Part shown: one piece after another, positions 16,315 through 23,124 of the stretch
Position numbering within the stretch: the first letter of the stretch is position 1
How the letters are laid out: the number at the start of each line of letters is the position of its first letter
Source: a virus
Direction: 5' to 3' (one strand)
IMG/VR virus record: IMGVR_UViG_3300021961_000547
Coordinates: 1-26,239 of that record
Length of the DNA: 26,239 nucleotides
Program-made: the position numbers and the translations under genes
Notes under the pieces: generated by a model
The model's input: only the letters and a program-made list of their open reading frames with translations
What the model was told of the DNA's origin: nothing
The model's database searches: none

Positions 16315-16345
16315 AACTAATGGTCGCTTGTCGGATTGTTCTGGC
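16295..16345 (-). pseudogene. Remnant: last 17 or so codons of a YqaJ-type exonuclease gene
   Basis: On the minus strand this stretch reads RTIRQATISFKAVEG and then a stop. The intact exonuclease ends RMVRQSTISFKAVEE and stop at the matching place. Fourteen bases (16302-16315 against 17812-17825) are identical, and most further differences are at third codon positions. Homology stops near 16345. It overlaps the 3' end of the nuclease gene. This is a real gene end separated from its gene, marking one edge of the methyltransferase insertion. Confidence 0.75.
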
Positions 16346-16353
16346 TAACTGAA

Positions 16354-16378
16354 ATACAAGTAGAAGCGGATACAAGTA
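16354..16378 (+). repeat. Tandem 9-bp direct repeat upstream of methyltransferase
   Basis: ATACAAGTA occurs at 16354-16362 and again at 16370-16378, a 16-base period, ending 21 bases before the TTG start of the methyltransferase. The position would suit a regulator binding site. No known operator consensus is recognised. Confidence 0.4.
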
Positions 16379-16399
16379 CGGATTTAAACGGAGACTAAA

Positions 16400-17179
16400 T
16401 TGAGACTCAATACAATAAAAAAAGGGGATGCTGTTTCTGAATTAAAGAAACTAAAAGATGAGTCAATTGATTTAATTGTAACTTCGCCACCTTACAACCT
16501 AAAAAACAGTACTGGTAATGGTATGAAAGATGGACGTGGGGGTAAGTGGAGCAAGGCGGCTTTGATAAACGGCTACAAAGATTATGATGACAATATGCCA
16601 CATCATTTATATGTTGAGTGGCAACGTGAATGTCTTACTGAAATGTACAGAGTGTTAAAAGATGATGGTGCAATTTTCTACAATCATAAATGGAGAGTGC
16701 AAGGTGGCTTGTTGCAAGATAGACAAGACATTGTTGAAGGATTTCCAGTTAGACAAATAATAATTTGGCGTCGAAACGGGGGTATAAATTTTAACAAAGG
16801 TTATTTTTTGCCAACATATGAAGTTATATATCTAATAGCAAAAAAGAAGTTTGTGTTAGCGAAGGGTGCTAACAGTTTTGGAGATATATGGGAGTTTGGA
16901 CAAGAAATGAAAAACGAACATCCAGCACCATTTCCAGTTGCGTTAATTGAAAGAGTGATTCTTTCAACAAATGCTAAAACAGTAATGGATCCGTTTATGG
17001 GTTCTGGTACTACTGCCGTTGCGGCAAAGACGTTAGGAAGAGATTATTTTGGCATTGAACTGTCTGAAGAATATTGCAAGTTAGCAAGAAAGAGACTTTC
17101 TGAAACTGACAGAAACGAATTTACTACGCTTGAAATGTTTAAAGAAGATAACGAAAAGAAAGTATCAAAAAAAAGATAG
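16400..17179 (+). CDS. Beta-class DNA methyltransferase (N6-adenine or N4-cytosine), 259 aa
   Basis: TTG 16400 follows ACGGAGAC at good spacing. Motif IV comes first (TSPPYNL, residues 28-34) and motif I late (DPFMGSGTT, 197-205), the circularly permuted order of beta-class amino-methyltransferases; FGIELSEEYCKLARKR follows. It should methylate an exocyclic amine in a short target; TSPPY alone does not separate adenine from cytosine N4. The gene is visibly AT-richer than its neighbours and contains one GATC in 780 bases by my count, against nine in the 423-base resolvase gene. Remnants of phage genes on both sides show it was inserted. It may protect phage DNA from host restriction. Confidence 0.85.
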   Translation: MRLNTIKKGDAVSELKKLKDESIDLIVTSPPYNLKNSTGNGMKDGRGGKWSKAALINGYKDYDDNMPHHLYVEWQRECLTEMYRVLKDDGAIFYNHKWRVQGGLLQDRQDIVEGFPVRQIIIWRRNGGINFNKGYFLPTYEVIYLIAKKKFVLAKGANSFGDIWEFGQEMKNEHPAPFPVALIERVILSTNAKTVMDPFMGSGTTAVAAKTLGRDYFGIELSEEYCKLARKRLSETDRNEFTTLEMFKEDNEKKVSKKR

Positions 17180-17181
17180 AC

Positions 17182-17321
17182 GATAAAAATCAGGACATTT
17201 TACGAATACAGGTTAAATCAACAAACAAATCACTCGACGATTATCGGTTTCAAAAATCAATGCTGATGATATCGAAGATCGAACATGGAAAGAAGCGCTA
17301 TCTGAAACTAATCTGGCCTAG
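17182..17321 (+). pseudogene. Decayed second copy of the PD-(D/E)XK nuclease gene
   Basis: Just after the methyltransferase stop the sequence reads DKNQDILRIQVKST, matching AVRNQDVIRLQVKST of the intact gene, and then LDDYRF. After an internal loss of about 50 codons and a frame change it reads NADDIEDRTWKEALSETNLA and stop, matching ADDIEQRTWEEALSSTNL. The 5' part, including the first two active-site acids, is absent. The copy is diverged rather than identical, so it came from a relative or is old. Its end overlaps the end of the minus-strand methyltransferase by 14 bases. Confidence 0.8.
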
Positions 17322-17805
17322 TCCATACCTCGTATAAAGTGTGATCGGAGTGAGGTCGATCCCAAATCGATATAGCCAAAGCTCGATCTGGTGATCCACC
17401 TTTCTGTAAATAATCTTCTCGCCAGGTTAGGTTTATGAACCTCGATGGATTATGCCTCTGTTTTTGCTCATATCCTTTTTGACAAGCCCACAAACGCTCT
17501 GGGCAAATCAAAGCCATTCTTTTCACGCCAATCTTAAAGGCATGGTCAATGAAAGGTCTTATCTGTTTGAATGGTGGATTGGTTATAACGTCAGGTCGCA
17601 AAGCTCGTTGCCATGCGAAGAAATCGTGACCAGTGCTTATATCGTGGCTCAGAACATCGACATCGAAGCACTGTTCAATCGAGTTAGAAAACCGATTATC
17701 GCCAGCGCAAGGCTCCCAGGGATTAAGGTTATCCCAGTTTAGATTATGCAAAAGCGATGCAATTATCGAGTGAGGAGTTGGATAAAAATCAGTAGGATGC
17801 CGCAT
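17308..17805 (-). CDS. Small class I DNA methyltransferase, probably N6-adenine, 165 aa
   Basis: The protein begins MRHPTDFYPTPHSIIASLL, a start seen in many small phage methyltransferases. It has WEPCAGD (residues 30-36) as the SAM-binding motif I and VITNPPF (73-79) as catalytic motif IV, in the alpha/gamma-like order opposite to the enzyme at 16400. It is short, with little room for a target recognition domain. The start overlaps the stop of the exonuclease (TAATG), so the two are one minus-strand operon. A role in protecting phage DNA or marking it for the recombination system is inferred. Confidence 0.75.
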   Translation of the reverse strand: MRHPTDFYPTPHSIIASLLHNLNWDNLNPWEPCAGDNRFSNSIEQCFDVDVLSHDISTGHDFFAWQRALRPDVITNPPFKQIRPFIDHAFKIGVKRMALICPERLWACQKGYEQKQRHNPSRFINLTWREDYLQKGGSPDRALAISIWDRPHSDHTLYEVWTRPD

Positions 17806-18761
17806 TATTCCTCAACAGCCTTAAAGCTGATCGTTGATTGGCGCACCATTCTTTCTGGTTTTGCTGGCGTGACCTTTTCTGGTGTCGCTTTATATTTTCT
17901 CATTCCCCACTTCAATCGATAGCGAGTGTTATCAATCAAACCGTGCGCTGTTTCGTGCATACCCATAAGGTTCATCAGGATTGCTTGCGCTTCATCGATC
18001 TCAGCTTCTGCAATTTTCTTTCGGTCAGTAGCATCGACAAGCTGCTTTAGTGCATCAGCGTGAAGACCACTTTTCGGAATCATCACTTCTGGAGCATCTG
18101 GTTCTGCTTTAGGAAATGCAGTTACTCCATCCCTAGATTCCATAATCGGGAAATTGCCACCCTCTTCCAGACGGTTATAAAAATCCTTCAGCCTAAACTT
18201 GATTTGATTGATGATTTCTTCATCGCGTTCGTACAAAGCCAACCGCAGATCGATCCCTCGATAAAGAGTAGCGACGCAACCCCAGGTCCAGCCAGTGCAA
18301 AGCAATTGAGCTTGCAGCTGCAATGGTCCTCTCCAGGCTGGTGGAAACATCTCTGGAGCGTATGAAGTCAATTTAGCTTCAATAACACCAGGGCCATTAA
18401 GGATCATCTGATCGCCACCTTGCGGGAAAACAGCGACATCATTCTTAATCGTTATATTGTCGGCATAAGCACTTGCATCGAGGCTTGCAGCTAAATCTAC
18501 ACCGTCAGCAAAAAATGGCTCAGTGTGCATCGTTTCTAAATCACGCACCCTCAAACGCTCTGCTGCTTTTATTAAAATATGCGGCTCGAAGGTATTTCCC
18601 CACTCCGCAGCTTCTCCAGCTTCATATTCATCAGGAATGCCGTCTCGCCAATTTCTAACTGAGCGAAGCAAACCATTTGGAGTGGTGTAGGGACTAACGC
18701 CGAAAAGGCTTGGCATTTGAGACGCAGAAACTTTGTCGTTTGGCGTAATTTTGCCAACCAT
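17805..18761 (-). CDS. YqaJ/lambda-exonuclease-type recombination nuclease, 318 aa
   Basis: The 318-residue protein has the YqaJ signature: SASQMPSLFGVSPYTT near the N-terminus, EWGNTFEP (Glu59), LDASAY (Asp95), VIEAKLTS (Glu128, Lys130) and GPLQLQAQ (Gln148, Gln152). Those residues form the metal centre of lambda-exo-like 5'-3' exonucleases, which resect ends for single-strand annealing. The C-terminal 100 residues are helical, then basic. No RecT/Red-beta gene is visible; the SSB-like protein at 19231 could serve instead. The start follows CGGGAGAAAAGTT. Its last codons have a homologous remnant at 16295. Confidence 0.85.
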   Translation of the reverse strand: MVGKITPNDKVSASQMPSLFGVSPYTTPNGLLRSVRNWRDGIPDEYEAGEAAEWGNTFEPHILIKAAERLRVRDLETMHTEPFFADGVDLAASLDASAYADNITIKNDVAVFPQGGDQMILNGPGVIEAKLTSYAPEMFPPAWRGPLQLQAQLLCTGWTWGCVATLYRGIDLRLALYERDEEIINQIKFRLKDFYNRLEEGGNFPIMESRDGVTAFPKAEPDAPEVMIPKSGLHADALKQLVDATDRKKIAEAEIDEAQAILMNLMGMHETAHGLIDNTRYRLKWGMRKYKATPEKVTPAKPERMVRQSTISFKAVEE

Positions 18762-18824
18762 AACTTTTCTCCCGATTTTTGGTTCAAAGAGTATATACTA
18801 AAAGAAAGTAAGCGGGAGAAAAAA
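18762..18824. promoter_or_regulatory. Divergent control region between exonuclease and resolvase operons
   Basis: These 63 bases separate two head-to-head genes. At the centre is a perfect 10-base palindrome AGTATATACT (18790-18799), which could be a shared -10 region or an operator. Outside it the two ribosome binding sites form an inverted repeat, TTTTCTCCCG (18765-18774) and CGGGAGAAAA (18813-18822). I cannot assign a -35 with normal spacing on either strand, so the promoters may be non-canonical. Confidence 0.5.
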
Positions 18825-19247
18825 ATGAAGCCTGGTAATGGTCGATTAAAGGGTGCAGCGTTCGAGCGTGAAATTGCATCGATCTTACATGGATTGACGG
18901 GCGTTGGATTCAAGCGCGATCTCGAACAATATCGATCATCATCGAGAGGCGATCTAGTTGCTGATGATCCTGATTTTCCATTTGTGATCGAGTGCAAGCG
19001 ATATGCTTCTGGAACCACTGCAAGATCGGGATGGTGGGAGCAGGCTTGCAATGCTGCTAGAGCTCAGTCTAAATGGCCAGCTCTCATCTATCGTTTTGAT
19101 CGATGCGAGACAATTGTGCGGGTTCCCATCAATATTTTCTTGACAAAAGACGATGGATGGCGATCCTGGGTAGAGATGCCACTTCCAACTTTCGCAATGG
19201 TGGCATCAGACTTAATGGGAGAAGTACCAAATGGCTTTGATGCTTGA
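18825..19247 (+). CDS. Holliday-junction-resolvase-like PD-(D/E)XK nuclease, 140 aa
   Basis: I start at ATG 18825, six bases after CGGGAGAA, rather than at an in-frame codon within the exonuclease gene at 18717. The 140-residue protein has KGAAFEREIASIL (Glu16), RGDLVADD (Asp43) and FVIECKRY (Glu56, Lys58), the Hjc-like resolvase pattern of a PD-(D/E)XK fold. It probably cuts branched recombination or replication intermediates before packaging. It heads the plus-strand replication operon and overlaps the next gene by 17 bases. Confidence 0.7.
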   Translation: MKPGNGRLKGAAFEREIASILHGLTGVGFKRDLEQYRSSSRGDLVADDPDFPFVIECKRYASGTTARSGWWEQACNAARAQSKWPALIYRFDRCETIVRVPINIFLTKDDGWRSWVEMPLPTFAMVASDLMGEVPNGFDA

Positions 19248-19878
19248 TGAACCTCGCTCGGGCGGGCGTGGCGATTTTTTGCCAATTATTACCTTCGCAG
19301 CTACAACCGGAGAATGGTTAGCTCACAACTCTGTAAATGATGGATCGGGCTGGGTTAGAAGCAGATCAGAAATCGACGTTCCAACAAAAGTAGTAATGGA
19401 TCTCGATAACATCGAGGAAGGCTGGATCTTAATCGGTCAAGGTCATGTTGATATGGCTATGGCGAAACATGGTGAAGGCGTTCCTGATCGACCTAGCGTT
19501 GAACACAAGGCTGGTTTCAGAATCACTCTTGGAAATAAAGCTCTAGGTGTTAGGCAATTCAGTCACACCGCAAAAACAGTTCGAGGAGCGATTAGTAAAC
19601 TTCACGATCAATGGATTAGAGAAAGAGCAGATAATCCAGGCAAGTTGCCAGTCGTTGAAATTGCAAAATCAGAGACAATCGAGATGGAGGGTCGGAATGG
19701 AATATTGCGCTTTAAAGCTCCATCGTTTTCGATTGTGGGCTGGACTGCGAATACGGCGCTTCAAAAGCTGGGCAATGATGGAGGTCAATCTGTTTCGGCC
19801 CCGACTCCGCCTCCTCCTCCTCCGCCTCGCGTCGAAACTGTAAAACCGCTGGTCGAAGATGATGATGAGTTGTTTTAA
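19231..19878 (+). CDS. SSB-like protein with proline linker and acidic tip, 215 aa
   Basis: The 215-residue protein has a folded body of about 180 residues, then a run of eight prolines in a linker, then EDDDELF at the very end. A body, flexible linker and acidic tip ending in Phe is the layout of bacterial SSB proteins, whose tip binds partner enzymes. The body is not an evident bacterial SSB by eye. The gene lies between the resolvase and the primase-helicase, which suits an ssDNA-binding or annealing role with the YqaJ exonuclease. A terminator follows. Confidence 0.55.
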   Translation: MALMLDEPRSGGRGDFLPIITFAATTGEWLAHNSVNDGSGWVRSRSEIDVPTKVVMDLDNIEEGWILIGQGHVDMAMAKHGEGVPDRPSVEHKAGFRITLGNKALGVRQFSHTAKTVRGAISKLHDQWIRERADNPGKLPVVEIAKSETIEMEGRNGILRFKAPSFSIVGWTANTALQKLGNDGGQSVSAPTPPPPPPPRVETVKPLVEDDDELF

Positions 19879-19887
19879 TTGCTAATG

Positions 19888-19928
19888 GAGAGCGGGGTCG
19901 ATAGAAGGGTCGGCTCCGCTTTCTTTTT
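19888..19928 (+). terminator. Intrinsic terminator after the SSB-like gene
   Basis: A stem of about 13 pairs (19888-19900 with 19911-19923), rich in G-C with a few G-U pairs, has a 10-base loop and runs into TTTTT (19924-19928). The core is AGCGGGGTCG against CGGCTCCGCT. This is a classical rho-independent terminator placed between the SSB-like gene and the primase-helicase, so the latter is reached by read-through or has its own start signal. Confidence 0.8.
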
Positions 19929-19943
19929 AACGGGAGAAATGGA

Positions 19944-21746
19944 ATGGAAGAAAACATTGGTCAGATAATGACCGAGGTGGCGGTTCATTATTGGGGAGAG
20001 CCGCAATCAAAAAGAGGTGCTGAGTGGCGTTGGGGAACGCATGGATCTCGCACAATCGATCTAAAGCGAGGATGTTTTTTTGATTTTGAATTGAAAGAGG
20101 GTGGCGGAGTCGTCGATCTTATAAGGCGTGAAGAGGGTGCTGATGCACTCGTTGGAAGAATCCTGGAAGAAAAGTTTGGCGTTGAAGGCGGTAATGCTGA
20201 CAGAGTAAAGCCTAATCAGTGGCTTGCTTCTGCTTACGACTATATCGATGAAAATGGCGAAGTTCGTTATCAGGTGCTTCGATACGAACCAAAAACATTT
20301 CGACAAAGATCGCGCGGTTCCGATGGTCAATGGCGAAACTCGATGGAAGGGATCGAGGCGCTACCATATCATTTGCCGGATATACTTGCTCGAACTGATG
20401 AGCCGATTTTTATCGTTGAAGGCGAAAAGGCTTGCGATGCACTACGCAAAACAGGATTGCTAGTCACAACTTCGCATGGTGGCGCTGGAAATTGGAAGCC
20501 AGAACTAGATCGATGGTTTTCTGGTCGCCGAATAATTATCTTACCTGATAATGATGATGCTGGTTCTAATCATGCTCAAAAGATTGCTCGACGATTACAT
20601 GGATCGGCGGAAGCGCTGAAGATTGTTCGATTGCCTAATCTTGCTCCAAAGGGAGATATAGTTGATTGGCTCGATGCGGGTAACACAATCCAACAATTAA
20701 GGCTTCTGGTTAAAACGACTGATCTTTATGAACCTGGCGACGAAGAGCCGGAGATCGATATCATCGAGGAAGAGCAAGAATCGACGTTCGAGCTATTCAC
20801 TGCTGAAGATGCGATGACGATGCCACCAATCAGCTTTTTGATCGATGGTTATCTTCCAAAGAAATCCTTTTCAATGCTCTACGGGCCACCAGGATCAGGC
20901 AAGTCGTTTCTTGCGTTAGAAATGGCGCTATCCATCGCTCATGGTCGCCAATGGCGCTCTAGGGATGTAGTGAAATCAGGCGTAATCTACTTAGCTTCAG
21001 AAGGCTTCTTAGGCCAAGGTCAACGACTTCGAGGGTGGTACGCTCATAATCAGGTTTCGGATCACTGCGATTTGAGATTTATTCGCGTTCCTGTGGATTT
21101 TCTGCAAACCGAGGAAGTCGAGAAACTTATTCGAACCATTAACCTGGCAAACCTAAATGTTTCTTTGATTATCGTTGATACGGTTGCTCGATCATTTAGC
21201 GGCGATGAAAACTCGGCTCAGGAAATGGGTGCTTTCATTAAGGCTTGTAGCGCTTTAAGTGCTGCAACTGATGCAGCGGTTATGGGAGTGCATCACTCTT
21301 CAAAAACTCGCGAAAGAGGCCTAAGGGGCAGTTCGGCTCTTTTGGGTGCCGTGGATACTGTTATCGGCGTTGATAAGGATGAGAACGGAATTATCGACGT
21401 AAAGATCGAGAAACAGAAAGATGCCATCGAAGCTGAACCAATAAAACTAGCGTTGCAGCAAGTGTCGATAAACGGTGGATCGAGCGCTGTTTTGATCGAT
21501 GTTGATTCTGAAGCGGAACCAGATCGAAGACCAAATCTCAGTGCAAGAGAAATTATTGCGCTCGATGCTTTAACTAACCTTCTTAATGACTTGAGATTGC
21601 AGGAAGTTTCTGTTGCTCAGTGGCATGATGCACATAAAGAAAAAGCACCAGATACAACTCGACCAAATCGCAGCAAAGCTCGTGACGCGCTGCAACTAAA
21701 AGGCTATATTGCAATCGATGGCGGCAAGGTTTGGCTTCGTCGCTAA
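19944..21746 (+). CDS. Primase-helicase: TOPRIM domain plus RepA/DnaB-like ATPase, 600 aa
   Basis: ATG 19944 follows AACGGGAGAAATGGA. N-terminal residues 1-90 resemble the DNA-binding part of phage primases (GCFFDFELKEGGGVVDLI) but lack clear zinc cysteines. A TOPRIM domain follows, with FIVEGEKACDAL (Glu159) and ILPDNDDAG (202-207). Then comes an AAA/RecA-type helicase with Walker A GPPGSGKS (314-321), LIIVDTVARSF as Walker B, and VMGVHHSSK. The C-terminal part is helical. It should prime and unwind at the phage fork. No DNA polymerase gene is in the window, so the host enzyme is probably used. Confidence 0.88.
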   Translation: MEENIGQIMTEVAVHYWGEPQSKRGAEWRWGTHGSRTIDLKRGCFFDFELKEGGGVVDLIRREEGADALVGRILEEKFGVEGGNADRVKPNQWLASAYDYIDENGEVRYQVLRYEPKTFRQRSRGSDGQWRNSMEGIEALPYHLPDILARTDEPIFIVEGEKACDALRKTGLLVTTSHGGAGNWKPELDRWFSGRRIIILPDNDDAGSNHAQKIARRLHGSAEALKIVRLPNLAPKGDIVDWLDAGNTIQQLRLLVKTTDLYEPGDEEPEIDIIEEEQESTFELFTAEDAMTMPPISFLIDGYLPKKSFSMLYGPPGSGKSFLALEMALSIAHGRQWRSRDVVKSGVIYLASEGFLGQGQRLRGWYAHNQVSDHCDLRFIRVPVDFLQTEEVEKLIRTINLANLNVSLIIVDTVARSFSGDENSAQEMGAFIKACSALSAATDAAVMGVHHSSKTRERGLRGSSALLGAVDTVIGVDKDENGIIDVKIEKQKDAIEAEPIKLALQQVSINGGSSAVLIDVDSEAEPDRRPNLSAREIIALDALTNLLNDLRLQEVSVAQWHDAHKEKAPDTTRPNRSKARDALQLKGYIAIDGGKVWLRR

Positions 21747-22063
21747 TGTAATCGGCTGACGCTTCCTTCCCTGGCGTTATGCTGATCGCGCCCGTCCCTT
21801 GGCTGTTCCTCTCCCGTGAGCCTTGGGGCGGGCTGCTTGTTTTTCTTCTGCGGAACATAGCCACGATGCTTAAATACAAGCTCGAAGTAATTCGACTCTT
21901 GGTGGCCAATTCGTTTATGGCATAACCAGATCAAACCAGCTTTTTCTTCAAAAAAATAACCATTGATAATGGATTTGGAAGCATCGGCAGATTTGCCAGG
22001 GACAATCCAATGATTGCCAGTTTTAGGGCTTCGATAGGCGATTGTTGTCCAAGTGCTTTTCAC
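21743..22063 (-). CDS. Small hypothetical protein on minus strand, 106 aa
   Basis: GTG at 22063-22061 follows AGGAGAGAAAAA, a good ribosome binding site. Residues 1-75 (MKSTWTTIAYRSPKTGNHW at the start, IWLCHKRIGHQESNYFELVFKHRGYVP later) look like a folded basic domain. The last 30 residues are low-complexity and charged, and the same DNA can form a hairpin on the plus strand. The stop overlaps that of the primase-helicase by a few bases. I do not recognise the family. The GTG start and strand switch leave some doubt. Confidence 0.5.
   Translation of the reverse strand: MKSTWTTIAYRSPKTGNHWIVPGKSADASKSIINGYFFEEKAGLIWLCHKRIGHQESNYFELVFKHRGYVPQKKNKQPAPRLTGEEQPRDGRDQHNAREGSVSRLH
21791..21846 (+). 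terminator. Possible terminator after the primase-helicase gene
   Basis: CCCGTCCCTTGGC (21791-21803) pairs with GCCTTGGGGCGGG (21820-21832), with one G-U and two T-T mismatches. After seven bases a T-rich run (GTTTTTCTT) follows. The gap before the T run is long for an intrinsic terminator, and the site lies inside a minus-strand reading frame, so this is only a candidate. Confidence 0.35.
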
Positions 22064-22096
22064 TTTTTCTCTCCTGTTTTTTACACAATATCAAAC

Positions 22097-22109
22097 CATC
22101 AAATTGATG
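22097..22109. repeat. 13-base palindrome in divergent gap
   Basis: CATCAAATTGATG is a perfect inverted repeat (six-base arms about one central A) in the AT-rich space between the minus-strand gene and the early plus operon. It could be an operator. No known consensus is recognised. Confidence 0.4.
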
Positions 22110-22145
22110 CAGGAAAAATATTTTCTAAAAAGTGCAATTTTTTTG

Positions 22146-22175
22146 TTGACGGCATAAATGTTAATTTTGTATTAA
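22146..22175 (+). promoter_or_regulatory. Sigma-70-like promoter of the small early operon
   Basis: TTGACG (22146-22151) and TATTAA (22170-22175) are separated by 18 bases and lie 28 bases before the ATG of the 90-residue protein. This is the best promoter match I found in the window. It should drive the genes from 22203 onward. Confidence 0.7.
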
Positions 22176-22176
22176 C
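22160..22176. promoter_or_regulatory. CtrA-type box overlapping the -10 of the early promoter
   Basis: GTTAAT (22160-22165), a five-base spacer, then ATTAAC (22171-22176) form a perfect palindrome. Read linearly it is TTAA-N7-TTAAC, the full consensus bound by the alphaproteobacterial cell-cycle regulator CtrA, and it reads the same way on both strands. It covers the -10 hexamer, so a bound protein should repress. Binding itself is an inference. Confidence 0.6.
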
Positions 22177-22202
22177 AATTATCGATAACGGGAGAAATCG
22201 AA

Positions 22203-22475
22203 ATGAATAAAAACTTAATCAATCACGGTTTGGTTGACGACAAGCAAACCTTCACCATTGAGATGTTGAATGATGCCGCTGATGCAGTGTGGGAAACATA
22301 CAAGGCAACGGTTGTTCGGGGTCATTACACTGACGGCTCGGATGATTGGATGGTCTTTGTCAAAGTAGATAAGGCCAACGGCAAAAGTCACTGGCGTTGG
22401 CTTTGCCAAAACAAACAATGGAGACGCATCCATCGAGTAGTGAGCGCAATTGAAAAACAACAGGTGGCGGCCTAA
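22203..22475 (+). CDS. Early hypothetical protein, 90 aa
   Basis: ATG 22203 follows AACGGGAGAAATCGAA and is the first gene after the CtrA-boxed promoter. The 90-residue product starts MNKNLINHGLVDDKQTFTIEM and contains DDWMVFVKVDKANG and HWRWLCQNKQWRR, rich in tryptophan and basic residues at the end. Being first in an early operon, it may be a host-takeover protein. No family recognised. Confidence 0.6.
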   Translation: MNKNLINHGLVDDKQTFTIEMLNDAADAVWETYKATVVRGHYTDGSDDWMVFVKVDKANGKSHWRWLCQNKQWRRIHRVVSAIEKQQVAA

Positions 22476-22501
22476 CGGCCCCATCTATCGGGAGAGATAA
22501 A

Positions 22502-23050
22502 ATGATTATCGATGAATATCTCTACAATCGCGGCAAAGAGCGTCGGATCATGGCGAACGCCAGTAAAGGTCGTTTCAATCGCATGATGGCAACTGAGGTT
22601 GGCAAAGAGGCTCACGATATTCTGCTTGGCGAAAGATGGATGGAAGGCAACTTTGCTGAAAAGATGCGGGAAGTGCTGCACAACTATGGTGGCTTAACTG
22701 AAAACCAATCTGCTGCGGTTGTTCGCATTTACAATGAAACCGAGTCCAAACGCGAGGAGCGCAAAGCTGCAAGATTAGCAGAAGACGCTCTGTCTCAGCA
22801 CATTGGTGAAGTTGGGCAACGCATCGAAATGACGCTCGAAGTTAGGAAGGTTATTGCGCTTGATGGTTACTACGGGCCAATCAACATCAACATTTGTCGA
22901 TGCGGTTCTGATGTTGTGATCTACAAAGGTTCAAATCGTTTAGACGTATTTTGCGATGGCCCCACAGTGACAGTCAAAGCCACAATCAAAGCCCATGAAG
23001 TGCGAGAGGGCATAAACCAAACCATCATTAGCAGGCCAACTGTGCAATGA
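22502..23050 (+). CDS. Early protein with OB-like C-terminal domain, 182 aa
   Basis: ATG 22502 follows CGGGAGAGATAA. Residues about 1-95 are helical and charged (NRMMATEVGKEAHDILLGERW and more). Residues about 100-182 (IEMTLEVRKVIALDGYYGPI, DGPTVTVKATIKAHE, INQTIISRPTVQ) resemble a small beta-barrel, OB-like domain found in many phage early proteins that end in similar K-x-H-E/Q-T motifs. Nucleic acid binding is likely but not shown. The stop overlaps the next tiny gene (ATGA). Confidence 0.6.
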   Translation: MIIDEYLYNRGKERRIMANASKGRFNRMMATEVGKEAHDILLGERWMEGNFAEKMREVLHNYGGLTENQSAAVVRIYNETESKREERKAARLAEDALSQHIGEVGQRIEMTLEVRKVIALDGYYGPININICRCGSDVVIYKGSNRLDVFCDGPTVTVKATIKAHEVREGINQTIISRPTVQ

Positions 23051-23124
23051 ATAATGTTCTTGCATGGATCGAAGTAATCGTTAGTCTTTTTGCAGCACAA
23101 TCCAATAAATACGGGAGAGATTAA
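23047..23124 (+). CDS. Tiny hydrophobic peptide, 25 aa
   Basis: ATG 23047 overlaps the stop of the previous gene (ATGA). The 25-codon frame ends one base before the next ATG. The product has a hydrophobic core (VLAWIEVIVSLFAA) and a charged tail (NKYGRD). The last codons contain the GGGAGAGA ribosome binding site of the next gene. It may be a real membrane micropeptide or merely a coupling frame. Confidence 0.4.
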   Translation: MNNVLAWIEVIVSLFAAQSNKYGRD

